DNA of 24,531 nucleotides from an uncultured Acetatifactor sp. (GTDB lineage: Bacteria; Bacillota; Clostridia; Lachnospirales; Lachnospiraceae). Below are positions 1 to 6,385 of this stretch, in pieces. Each line of letters opens with the position of its first letter. Positions within the stretch are counted from its first letter, which is position 1. The position numbers and the translations under genes were made by a program. The stretch spans positions 58,377-82,907 of the forward strand of contig CAJULV010000011.1 of NCBI GenBank assembly GCA_910587555.1. Direction: 5' to 3'. The notes beneath the pieces were generated by a model. It was given only the letters and a program-made list of their open reading frames with translations, was not told the DNA's origin and did not search any database.

Positions 1-244
1 CTGCCACATCCTCCTTTACTCCTGCTACATCTCCCTTTAGCCCTGCCACATCCTCCTTTACGCCTGCTACATCTCCTTTTATTTCTACTACATCTCCCTT
101 TAGCCCTGCCACATCCTCCTTTACTCCTGCTACATCTCCCTTTATTTCTACTACATCTCCCTTTAGTCCTGCCACATCCTCCTTTACTCCTGCTGCATCT
201 CCCTTTAGTCCTGCTACATCACTCTTTACCCCTGCTACATCCCC
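1..244 (-). repeat. 21-bp tandem repeat encoding heptads
   Basis: About eleven and a half copies of a 21-bp unit (minus-strand consensus RRDGATGTAGCAGGANTAAAG-like) lie in frame. They are partly arranged in a higher-order 63-bp pattern of GDVAGVK, EDVAGLK and GDVVEIK. Every copy keeps the frame, so this is a coding repeat. Near-identity of neighbouring copies suggests recent expansion by slippage or recombination, so copy number may differ between strains. Confidence 0.9.
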
Positions 245-331
245 CTTCAGTTCCTTTACGTCCTTACTTATGGGTTCTACCGTTTTTCCCACAATTTCAG
301 CTATCATTTGCAGATCTTTTTCTTCTAACAT
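1..331 (-). CDS. Coiled-coil heptad-repeat protein, partial (C-terminus beyond left edge)
   Basis: On the minus strand an open frame starts with ATG at 329-331 and runs off the window without a stop. The start is chosen because an AAGGGG Shine-Dalgarno lies about 7 nt upstream; an ATG six codons earlier has no such site. The protein begins MLEEKDLQMIAEIVGKTVEP, a short non-repetitive head of about 29 residues. It then turns into uninterrupted seven-residue repeats of the type GDVAGVK / EDVAGLK / GDVVEIK, about eleven full copies before the edge. Hydrophobic residues at fixed heptad positions with charged K/D/E between them indicate a long amphipathic helix or coiled coil. No signal peptide or membrane segment is visible in this part. 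Short proteins with this head and heptad tail are common as hypothetical proteins in Clostridia (recalled, not searched). Function is unknown, and the missing C-terminus could carry an anchor. Confidence 0.75.
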   Translation of the reverse strand, partial: MLEEKDLQMIAEIVGKTVEPISKDVKELKGDVAGVKSDVAGLKGDAAGVKEDVAGLKGDVVEIKGDVAGVKEDVAGLKGDVVEIKGDVAGVKEDVAGLKGDVAGVKEDVA

Positions 332-836
332 ACCAACACCCCTTTTCATTAAACCATTTTTTACCAACATCCCCATGCTTCTTCCACAGTCCACGGTTCT
401 AACCGCCCTGGTGACCTCCAACATTCCGGGCTTTTCCTTCTTTATTGTCACAGATTCCTTCCCGCCTCCCCAAGGAACAGACATGTCTAAACAAAGAGAA
501 ACACTGTCTGCCTGAATTCATTCGAAATCCCCTGTCTTTATAATTTTAAGCTGAGTTTTAAATATAGATTTCTGATAAAAAACTGAATACCTGACCTGCG
601 ACAGTGGAATCCGTAAAACTGCCACCCTGATTAGAACTTATACTGTGAAATGAGTTTAACATACAATCCACTGACATGCAAGGCTTTTCTTTGCTCTATA
701 TACCATTTCTTTTTTTACATTTTATCATCAACCCGGAGTACCATATTTCTGCGTCTGTACTCTCCATATGTCTGCACATACTATAATATGCCAGAAAATG
801 AGCAAGAACAATAGTCAACCTCTGGTGGAGATTAGA
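332..836. other. Non-coding stretch, nothing recognised
   Basis: AT-rich in its second half. No ORF here has a ribosome binding site or recognisable product; a plus-strand frame at 270-515 is the shadow of the heptad gene plus run-on. It probably holds the upstream region of the minus-strand heptad gene, but no clear -35/-10 pair could be fixed. Confidence 0.4.
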
Positions 837-1040
837 ATGGGACATGAAAAACTGAAACGGTTCAGGCAGAATACTGCACAGTTATGCAAAAATTTCCGCA
901 CACCTGCTCATTGGAGAAGAGAAACAATACGTGCTGATTTAGGCATTGTGCCCTCCAAAGCTTATCACCCTTTATTCGTGGCAACCCTGGAAGAATATGG
1001 GCAGAATATCTACTCTTACTATTACGATCTGTCCTTTTAG
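837..1040 (+). pseudogene. Possible gene relic; C-terminus resembles the N-terminus of an ECF sigma factor
   Basis: A 67-codon frame starts at ATG 837, with a GGTGGAG-like site 6-7 nt upstream; the longer frame from 768 has no site. Composition is unconvincing for a whole protein. Its last residues (VATLEEYGQNIYSYYYDLSF) line up with residues 5-25 of the ECF sigma factor at 3938 (FEVCIAEYGKDIYSFCRQLT), sharing EYG, IYS and L. That suggests the 3' end could be a broken sigma-factor start, but the match is short and may be chance. No function is proposed. Confidence 0.2.
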
Positions 1041-1126
1041 GAAACACTGCAGCAGCATGGGACAAAGCCATAAATTATAATAATGCCTTTGAATTACCAT
1101 AAAAAATAATAAAATTAATATTCATA

Positions 1127-1155
1127 TTGACATCTAAAATAGATACTGTTAAAAT
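1127..1155 (+). promoter_or_regulatory. Sigma-A promoter for the metG-like leader
   Basis: TTGACA (1127-1132), a 17-bp spacer and TAAAAT (1150-1155): a perfect -35 and a 5/6 -10 at ideal spacing. It is followed by a leader ORF, a terminator and then the MetRS-like gene, so it is the likely start of that transcript. Confidence 0.75.
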
Positions 1156-1185
1156 GACACCAAATAAAGGAAGGATAAGCCCGCC

Positions 1186-1284
1186 ATGAAATTTTCCATT
1201 ACTTCAATTACCATGAACAGAATGAACCAGCAACAGCTGCTTATTGTCAAAACTGGCAACGGGCTTTTTAGGCTGTGTTCATAA
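1186..1284 (+). CDS. Putative 32-residue leader peptide
   Basis: ATG at 1186 lies 30 nt downstream of the promoter and behind an AAGGAAGGA site with about 9-nt spacing. It encodes 32 residues beginning MKFSITSITMNRMNQQQLL and ends TAA at 1282-1284. Three Met codons fall in the first 13 positions. The stop is about 30 nt before a strong intrinsic terminator and upstream of a methionyl-tRNA synthetase-like gene, the arrangement expected of a translated attenuation leader. The role is inferred from position; the peptide has no recognised family. Transcription start plus ribosome binding site make translation plausible. Confidence 0.5.
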   Translation: MKFSITSITMNRMNQQQLLIVKTGNGLFRLCS

Positions 1285-1316
1285 CAAGTGCCTTATCCTG
1301 GTTAATCTGAACCGAA

Positions 1317-1354
1317 CGGTCGAAAGCTCAAAACGAGTTTTCGGCCGTTTTTTT
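1317..1354 (+). terminator. Intrinsic terminator / attenuator before metG-like gene
   Basis: CGGTCGAAAGCTC (1317-1329) pairs with GAGTTTTCGGCCG (1335-1347), allowing G-T pairs, around a short A-rich loop, followed directly by seven T (1348-1354). It sits between the promoter/leader ORF and the MetRS-like gene, so it is best read as a conditional attenuator unless a second promoter lies downstream. Confidence 0.75.
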
Positions 1355-1360
1355 ATGCAT

Positions 1361-1528
1361 ACGGGCACCCCGGGGAAATATGTCAACCGAAGCTGACAGG
1401 TACCCGGCGCACGAGTAGGGGAAGATAAATCTTCTCTGCTCCATTATGCGCAGGTCCATGCAGGGGAAATATGCCTCCAGGCGGCGCACGAGCCGCGCAA
1501 GTAACGGAGAGGGCGGTTCCTCTGCTCG
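1361..1528 (+). ncRNA. Tandem structured RNA-like element (two copies of one motif) in the metG-like leader
   Basis: Three blocks recur in the same order: GGGGAAATATG (1372-1382 and 1463-1473), CGGCGCACGAG (1405-1415 and 1482-1492) and CTCTGCTC (1434-1441 and 1520-1527). Sequence between the blocks differs, but pairing is kept. In copy 1, GAGTAG...CTGCTC closes a hairpin with GAAGA-TAAA-TCTTC inside. In copy 2, CGAGC...GCTCG encloses AGAGG-GCGGTT-CCTCT. Copy 1 also has TGTCA/TGACA (1381-1385/1394-1398) inside GGG.ACC/GGT.CCC. Conserved unpaired blocks with changed but complementary stems are what an RNA aptamer or protein site shows. It does not match any riboswitch consensus I could recall (T-box, SAM, TPP, glycine, guanidine, c-di-GMP). 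Confidence 0.45.
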
Positions 1529-1572
1529 ATTTACAGGTTCATTTGTTCAGGGATTCGGAAAGGAGATATACT

Positions 1573-1635
1573 ATGCCGGAACAGTCAGAGCTTCCCCAAC
1601 TTGAGAGGGAAGCAGGTGATAACAAAAACAACTAA
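1573..1635 (+). CDS. Putative 20-residue leader ORF upstream of metG-like gene
   Basis: ATG at 1573 follows GGAAAGGAGATATACT, a near-ideal ribosome binding site stronger than that of the synthetase itself. It encodes 20 residues beginning MPEQSELPQLEREAG, hydrophilic and without Met after the start, ending TAA at 1633-1635. The next ORF starts 18 nt later. It may couple translation into the synthetase or report ribosome state; it may equally be a neutral short ORF. The family is not recognised. Confidence 0.45.
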   Translation: MPEQSELPQLEREAGDNKNN

Positions 1636-1653
1636 CAGAAAGGAAAGACGAAT

Positions 1654-3693
1654 ATGATATGTAAGCGGTTAACTCCAAATGAACGCCCTATTTTTCCCAA
1701 GCGGGCAGTGATTACGGCAGGTATGCCTTATGGAAATAAAAATTTGCATTTTGGCCATGTAGGCGGTATGTTTATCCATGCGGATATTTTTGCGCGGTTT
1801 TTAAGAGACCGGATCGGAAAAGACAATGTAATCTTTCTTTCGGGAACGGATTGCTACGGTTCGCCCATCATGGAAAGCTACCGCAGGCTGCAGGAAGCCG
1901 GGTATGAAGGTACTTTGGAAGACTATGTGCGCGGCAACCATGAGGAGCAGAAGAAAACCCTGGAAAACTACGGCATCAGTCTGGATTTCTTTGGAGCATC
2001 GGCTCTGGGAGAAGCCGGTTCCATTCATAAACAGGTATCGGCGGAAGTGTTTCGCACTTTATACCAAAACGGATATATCCGAAAAATGACCATGCCTCAG
2101 TTTTATGATGAAGAAAAAAAGATGTTTTTAAACGGAAGACAGGTGACAGGGAAATGTCCCATACCGGGATGCACTTCGGAAAAGGCATATGCCGACGAGT
2201 GTTCGGCAGGGCATCAGTTTCTGCCCTCGGAACTGATCAATCCCGTCAGCTGCTTATCAAATCAGAAACCTGTTCTCAGAGACGTGGAGAACTGGTATTT
2301 CGATTTGGAATATTGTATTTCCGCAGTAAAGGAATACAATGATTTCCTTCGGAAAAACACAAATACGCGCAAGTATCAACTGGAAACCGTAGAGGAATTT
2401 TTGAAAAAACCCTTCCTGTATGTACCCAGAAAGTATATCGGTGACCTGGCGGAATTGGCCGCTAAACTGCCTCCCCATGAATGTATGGATGAGGAAAAGA
2501 AACCTTCTGTTGTGTTTGTATTCGAAAATCTGGATGACCGTGACCGGGCGAAACAGGTATTGGACGCAGGCGGCATTCATTATACTTCCGGAAAGACGCT
2601 GGTTCCCTTCCGGCTGTCCGGCAATGTGGAATGGGGTGTTCCGTTCCCGGAGTGTGAGGGATTAAAGGACCTTACCTTCTGGGTATGGCCGGAATCGCTG
2701 TGGGCGCCCATTTCCTTTACCTGTGCCTATTTGAAAAAGCAGGGAAAAGAGGCGGACCTGTCCCGGTGGTGGTATGATGAGGAAGCAAAAGTGTATCAGT
2801 TTATCGGAGAGGATAACATTTATTTCTATGCCATTGCTCAGACAGGCTTATTTACAGGATTGCAGGTTCCCAAAGGGGAAGTGCCGGATATGGAGACAGT
2901 GCACTTGTCCCATATCATAGCCAACAGGCATTTGCTGTATATGGACACAAAAGCCAGCAGCAGTTCCGAATGTAAGCCTCCCATGGCAGACGAACTGCTG
3001 CAGTATTACACGAAGGACCAGCTGCGTATGCATTTTATGAGTCTGGGTCTGTCCTCCAAAAGTACGGGTTTTAAACCCCAGGTATTTATGAAAGAGGAAG
3101 AGAGAACCGGCGTAGATATGGTTCTGAAAGACGGTAATCTGATTACCAATGTGTTTAACCGGCTGATTCGAACCTGTTTCTATGGGATTCAGAATAATTG
3201 TGAGGGAAAAATTCCCATAGGCGAAGTAAACGAACAGATAAAACTGATGACGGAGAAAGCCGTTCTGGATTATGAGCGTCATATGTATAACCATGAGTTT
3301 CACCGGATCTCCTATGTCCTGGATGACTTTATCCGGGGAGTAAACAAGCACTGGGTAAACAATGTAAAGATTGCGGATGCCGCCAATGATACGGAATTCA
3401 GAAAACAGCTTGTGCTTGACTGTTTTTACGCCTGTAAGGTTATGGCAGTACTGGTTCATCCCATTGCGCCGGAAGGATGTGAAATGTTTCGGGAATATCT
3501 GAATTTGGGAGAGGAACTGTGGGATTGGAGTACTATCTTGGAACCGGTTTCTTTTTATATCGCAGATGTGGAAAATCATAAATTGAAGTATCTGGAACCG
3601 AGAGTGGATTTCTTTAAAAAGCATGACTGCCAGCTGACGGAAAATCCCTTTCGGAACAGTTTGCACAACGGACAACCGGGGTCAGGTTCCTGA
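1654..3693 (+). CDS. Divergent methionyl-tRNA synthetase-like class I tRNA ligase
   Basis: 679 residues. The class I Rossmann core shows the HIGH-type motif as HFGH (32-35) after ITAGMPYGNKNLHFGH, then FLSGTDCYGSP and a zinc-knuckle-like insertion (CPIPGC...C..GH, about 169-188). WYFDLEYC, FWVWPESLWAP and IGEDNIYFY follow, as in MetRS connective and catalytic regions. The place of the KMSKS loop, just after HLLYMDT, reads KASSSS (433-438), so the two key lysine/serine positions are altered. The C-terminal half is helical like an anticodon-binding domain, and no C-terminal EMAP domain is seen. The start is fixed by AAAGGAAAG about 8 nt before ATG 1654. It is probably a second, divergent MetRS of the kind I recall from Lachnospiraceae; whether it charges tRNA-Met or another substrate cannot be told. 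It lies alone behind a long regulated leader. Confidence 0.85.
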   Translation: MICKRLTPNERPIFPKRAVITAGMPYGNKNLHFGHVGGMFIHADIFARFLRDRIGKDNVIFLSGTDCYGSPIMESYRRLQEAGYEGTLEDYVRGNHEEQKKTLENYGISLDFFGASALGEAGSIHKQVSAEVFRTLYQNGYIRKMTMPQFYDEEKKMFLNGRQVTGKCPIPGCTSEKAYADECSAGHQFLPSELINPVSCLSNQKPVLRDVENWYFDLEYCISAVKEYNDFLRKNTNTRKYQLETVEEFLKKPFLYVPRKYIGDLAELAAKLPPHECMDEEKKPSVVFVFENLDDRDRAKQVLDAGGIHYTSGKTLVPFRLSGNVEWGVPFPECEGLKDLTFWVWPESLWAPISFTCAYLKKQGKEADLSRWWYDEEAKVYQFIGEDNIYFYAIAQTGLFTGLQVPKGEVPDMETVHLSHIIANRHLLYMDTKASSSSECKPPMADELLQYYTKDQLRMHFMSLGLSSKSTGFKPQVFMKEEERTGVDMVLKDGNLITNVFNRLIRTCFYGIQNNCEGKIPIGEVNEQIKLMTEKAVLDYERHMYNHEFHRISYVLDDFIRGVNKHWVNNVKIADAANDTEFRKQLVLDCFYACKVMAVLVHPIAPEGCEMFREYLNLGEELWDWSTILEPVSFYIADVENHKLKYLEPRVDFFKKHDCQLTENPFRNSLHNGQPGSGS

Positions 3694-3825
3694 AACTGCC
3701 CCTGCGGAATAGAAAAAGAAGAAGATCCATTCCTTTCAGTAACAGGCCATACTTCCGGAAAAATTTTATTAAGGTAAAAGGAACGCCAGGCTTTCGTGAA
3801 ATATTTTTCAGAAAAAAAGAAAGAA

Positions 3826-3899
3826 TTCCGAATAAACCGCAAAGTTATTACAATGTATCAGTGAAGGGCAAAAAAGTACGGGCCATGCAGAATGGCCCG
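3826..3899 (+). promoter_or_regulatory. Upstream region of the sigma operon: weak promoter and hairpin
   Basis: The 244-bp gap 3694-3937 has no gene. A weak pair TTCCGA (3826) / TACAAT (3849) at 17-bp spacing is the only sigma-A-like candidate. Just below it CGGGCCAT-GCAGA-ATGGCCCG (3879-3899) forms an 8-bp perfect hairpin without a T-tract, 38 nt before the sigma start. It could be a 5'-UTR structure or an operator. An ECF-type self-promoter could not be identified with confidence. Confidence 0.3.
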
Positions 3900-3937
3900 G
3901 CATGCTCTGATAAGACGTCTTAGAGGAAGCAAAACAG

Positions 3938-4465
3938 ATGACAGGACAAGAGTTCGAAGTATGCATAGCTGAATATGGCAAGGATATCTACTCCTTCTGC
4001 AGGCAGCTTACAAACAGTCGGGCGGAGGCGGACGACCTGTACCAGGATACGTTTCTGACGGCTGTGGAATTAAGGGAACAGATCAACTGCGGTCAGAATC
4101 CCAAAAGCTATCTGCTTTCCATTACACTGCGCATATGGAAAAACAAAAGGCGCAAAGCTGCATGGAGAAAGCGAATTGCAGATGTGCAGCCCATCTTGGA
4201 GGAACGAGATGCTGACATGGGAGAATCCGCGGAACCGTCCCCGGAGGAATGCTTTGCCAGGCGGGAAAGGAATACTTTAATACGAAATGCCGTCAATCGG
4301 CTGCCGGAAAGACTAAGGATTGTAGTACTTCTGTTTTACATGGAGGACCTGTCTACGGCACAGATTGCGGCAGCCATGCACCTGCCTCAGGGAACCGTAC
4401 TCAGCAGGCTGCACCGGGCTCGGAAACTGTTAAAAAAGGAATTGGAGGATGTTTTAAATGGATAA
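3938..4465 (+). CDS. ECF-type RNA polymerase sigma factor
   Basis: 175 residues, the usual ECF length. Region 2 spans about 5-70 (FEVCIAEYGKDIYSFCRQLTN, ADDLYQDTFLTAV; core binding and -10 recognition). A charged linker (80-115) follows, then region 4 at about 120-172 with LPERLRIVVLLFYMEDLSTAQIA and the HTH LPQGTVLSRLHRARKLL for -35 recognition. It would redirect core RNA polymerase in response to release from the partner encoded next. The downstream gene starts inside this one (ATGGATAA overlap of 8 nt), so the two are translationally coupled, typical of sigma/anti-sigma pairs. The ribosome binding site is AGAGGAAG about 9 nt upstream of ATG 3938. Confidence 0.93.
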   Translation: MTGQEFEVCIAEYGKDIYSFCRQLTNSRAEADDLYQDTFLTAVELREQINCGQNPKSYLLSITLRIWKNKRRKAAWRKRIADVQPILEERDADMGESAEPSPEECFARRERNTLIRNAVNRLPERLRIVVLLFYMEDLSTAQIAAAMHLPQGTVLSRLHRARKLLKKELEDVLNG

Positions 4466-5705
4466 AGCACTGGACGATGCATTGAGACAGGCCCTTACTC
4501 CGGACGAGGAAGCCGATTTTAGGCTGAATCAAACTATATTAAATCAGGTGAAGGAGCAGAGAACAATGACAGAAAATAAGAAAACAAAATTATCCGCTGC
4601 AGCTGCGGTTGCGGCATTGGTATTGTGCGCCAGTTCCCTGACTGCATATGGGGCATGGCGGTATCTGTCCTCTTCCGATGTGGCCGGGAATGTACAGGAT
4701 TTTTCACTGGCGGAGGCATTTTCCGGTGACCTGGCCCATCTCATCAACGAGACCCAAAACTGCGGGGATTACCGTGTGACATTATTGAGCATTGTTTCCG
4801 GAGAGTCCCTGTCTGCCTATCCCCACGAACACAACGATTCCGTATCAGCGGACAGAACCTACGCCGTAATCGCCATTGAACACAGGGACGGGACGCCTAT
4901 GCCGAACCCTTCTGAGGCAGCTTATGCAAAATTGGAATTTTTTGCTTCACCGCTGATTGGAGGTTATAATCCGGCTTTGTACCATATAGCATCCATGTCC
5001 GGAAATTATACGGATATGACGGAAGACGGAATTTTGTACCGGCTGGTCGAATGCGATAATGTGGAGATTTTTGCGGATCATGACCTGTATCTCTGTGTCA
5101 CGGAGGGAACCTTCTACGATAAAGAAGCTTACCGCTATGATGAGGTGACGGGAAAAATCAGCCGGAATGAGGACTATGCGGGCCTGAATGTACTGTTTTC
5201 CCTGCCGGCGGATGCCTCGAAAGCAAACCCGGAAAAAGCGGCGGAATACATTGCAGCCCTGGGTGTTGCCTCTGATTATGTGACAGAAAAGCTTCATGCG
5301 GAACTAGAAGATACTTTTGAGGTCAAGGCCGGGGAAGAAAATCCCCAGGGGGCGGAAGCAGCGGAATATGCGCTGCAGTTTATCGGAAATCCCTATGTCT
5401 GGGGAGCGGAAAGCCTGACGGAAGGAACCGACAGCTCCGGCTTTACGAAGAGTGTATATGCTCATTTCGGAGTCAGCCTTCCCCATAGTGCCGCGGCACA
5501 GCGTACACTGGGAACCAGGGTGGAGGCACTGGAAAACGCGGAACCAGGGGATTTGATTTTCTATGAGACGCCTTCTCATGCGGCCATCTATCTTGGAGAC
5601 GGAATGGTGGTGCATGCAATGCCGGAAACGGGTATCTGTACCTCGGAAGCGGATTTTGACCAAATTGAGGAGATCCGGCGGATTCTGGATGTCAGCTGTC
5701 CTTAA
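4458..5705 (+). CDS. Membrane anti-sigma-like protein with a catalytically altered NlpC/P60 domain
   Basis: 415 residues. Residues 1-44 form a charged cytoplasmic head, like short anti-sigma N-termini. 45-65 is one hydrophobic segment (KLSAAAAVAALVLCASS), so the remainder lies outside. 70-295 is an extracellular domain of unknown fold; similarity to DUF4179-type anti-sigma partners is possible but unproven. 298-410 is an NlpC/P60 domain: ALQFIGNPYVWGAESL, then TDSSGFTKSV where active family members read DCSGF, then GDLIFYETPSHAAIYLGDG with the usual His (H374). Ser326 (codon AGC, 5433-5435) occupies the catalytic Cys position, one base from TGC. It therefore probably binds cell-wall peptides without cleaving them. 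It overlaps the ECF sigma gene by 8 nt and is likely its regulator. The head has no recognised zinc anti-sigma motif, so that role is from context. Confidence 0.8.
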   Translation: MDKALDDALRQALTPDEEADFRLNQTILNQVKEQRTMTENKKTKLSAAAAVAALVLCASSLTAYGAWRYLSSSDVAGNVQDFSLAEAFSGDLAHLINETQNCGDYRVTLLSIVSGESLSAYPHEHNDSVSADRTYAVIAIEHRDGTPMPNPSEAAYAKLEFFASPLIGGYNPALYHIASMSGNYTDMTEDGILYRLVECDNVEIFADHDLYLCVTEGTFYDKEAYRYDEVTGKISRNEDYAGLNVLFSLPADASKANPEKAAEYIAALGVASDYVTEKLHAELEDTFEVKAGEENPQGAEAAEYALQFIGNPYVWGAESLTEGTDSSGFTKSVYAHFGVSLPHSAAAQRTLGTRVEALENAEPGDLIFYETPSHAAIYLGDGMVVHAMPETGICTSEADFDQIEEIRRILDVSCP

Positions 5706-5710
5706 ACAAA

Positions 5711-5868
5711 TGATTTCTGCCATATTTGTCTTTGATGAAAATGGCATGTGCCCTAAATGCGGTAGTGGCCTTCCTGTCCTCACAGGGGATGGGGAAGCCC
5801 TCTACCGGCATAAGGGCGAAAACCGGCAACTGATTTCTTTAGTGCTATCGCGCAGCGATTTAAATTAG
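5711..5868 (+). CDS. Possible 52-residue small protein with one CxxC
   Basis: ATG at 5711, right after the preceding gene's stop, to TAG at 5866-5868, 11 nt before the next start. The product begins MISAIFVFDENGMCPKCGSG, a single CPKCG knuckle with no second pair, so a full zinc ribbon is absent. No clear ribosome binding site precedes it. It fills an otherwise empty 174-bp gap and shares its frame with an overlapping shadow of the upstream gene. It could be a small protein, a remnant of a zinc-ribbon gene, or chance. Confidence 0.25.
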
Positions 5869-5879
5869 GAGGAAACATC

Positions 5880-6365
5880 ATGATCATTCGGAGATATCGA
5901 CCCTCGGACTGCGGACATATGGCAGAATTGTTCTATCAGACCGTCCACTCCGTGAACGCAAAAGACTACACAAAGGAACAGCTGGGCGTCTGGGCCACCG
6001 GACAGGTGGATTTGGATGAATGGGACAGATCTTTCTCCGCCCATTACACGGTGGTAGCCGTCCGGGAGGGCGTGCTGGCCGGCTTCGGCGATATAGACGG
6101 GACAGGCTATCTGGACCGGCTGTATGTCCATAAGGATTATCAGCGGCAGGGGGTTGCCACCGCCATCTGCGATTCCCTGGAACAGGCCTTTCCCGTCAGG
6201 GAAGTGACCTCCCATGCCTCCATCACTGCCAGGCCCTTTTTCGAGAGCCGGGGATACCGGGTGATAAAAGAGCAGCAGGTGGCCCGGGGCGGGATTTTGC
6301 TGACCAATTATGTCATGGAGAAGCAGATGCTTCCCTCTGCAGAATGTGCGGTACACTCTGTGTAA
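5880..6365 (+). CDS. GNAT-family N-acetyltransferase
   Basis: 161 residues. N-terminal IIRRYRPSDCGHMAELFYQTV is the GNAT opening strand and helix. The acetyl-CoA site is YLDRLYVHKDYQRQGVATAI (motif A, R/Q-x-x-G-x-A at about 91-97). Motif B appears as SHASITARPFFESRGYRV (about 120-137), with the family's usual F/Y-E-x-x-G-F/Y. The pattern resembles the YafP/PhnO-like single-domain acetyltransferases that act on small molecules or residues; the substrate cannot be read from sequence. The start is secured by TTAGGAGG 8-9 nt before ATG 5880. It converges on the sensor kinase gene with only 20 bp between stops and no clear terminator in the gap. Confidence 0.9.
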   Translation: MIIRRYRPSDCGHMAELFYQTVHSVNAKDYTKEQLGVWATGQVDLDEWDRSFSAHYTVVAVREGVLAGFGDIDGTGYLDRLYVHKDYQRQGVATAICDSLEQAFPVREVTSHASITARPFFESRGYRVIKEQQVARGGILLTNYVMEKQMLPSAECAVHSV

Positions 6366-6385
6366 GGAAACACCCCGTCGGCGTG

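Noticed and set aside
1..250. Short regular repeats that could suggest a CRISPR array
   Set aside because: The 21-bp unit is contiguous, has no unique spacers, and translates in one frame as heptads.
768..1040. 90-codon ORF as a complete gene from 768
   Set aside because: No ribosome binding site at 768 and no coherent protein pattern; only the 3' part is kept, as a low-confidence relic.
2848..3675. 275-codon minus-strand ORF
   Set aside because: Antisense to the MetRS-like gene, which has clear family motifs; no binding site or domain on the minus strand.
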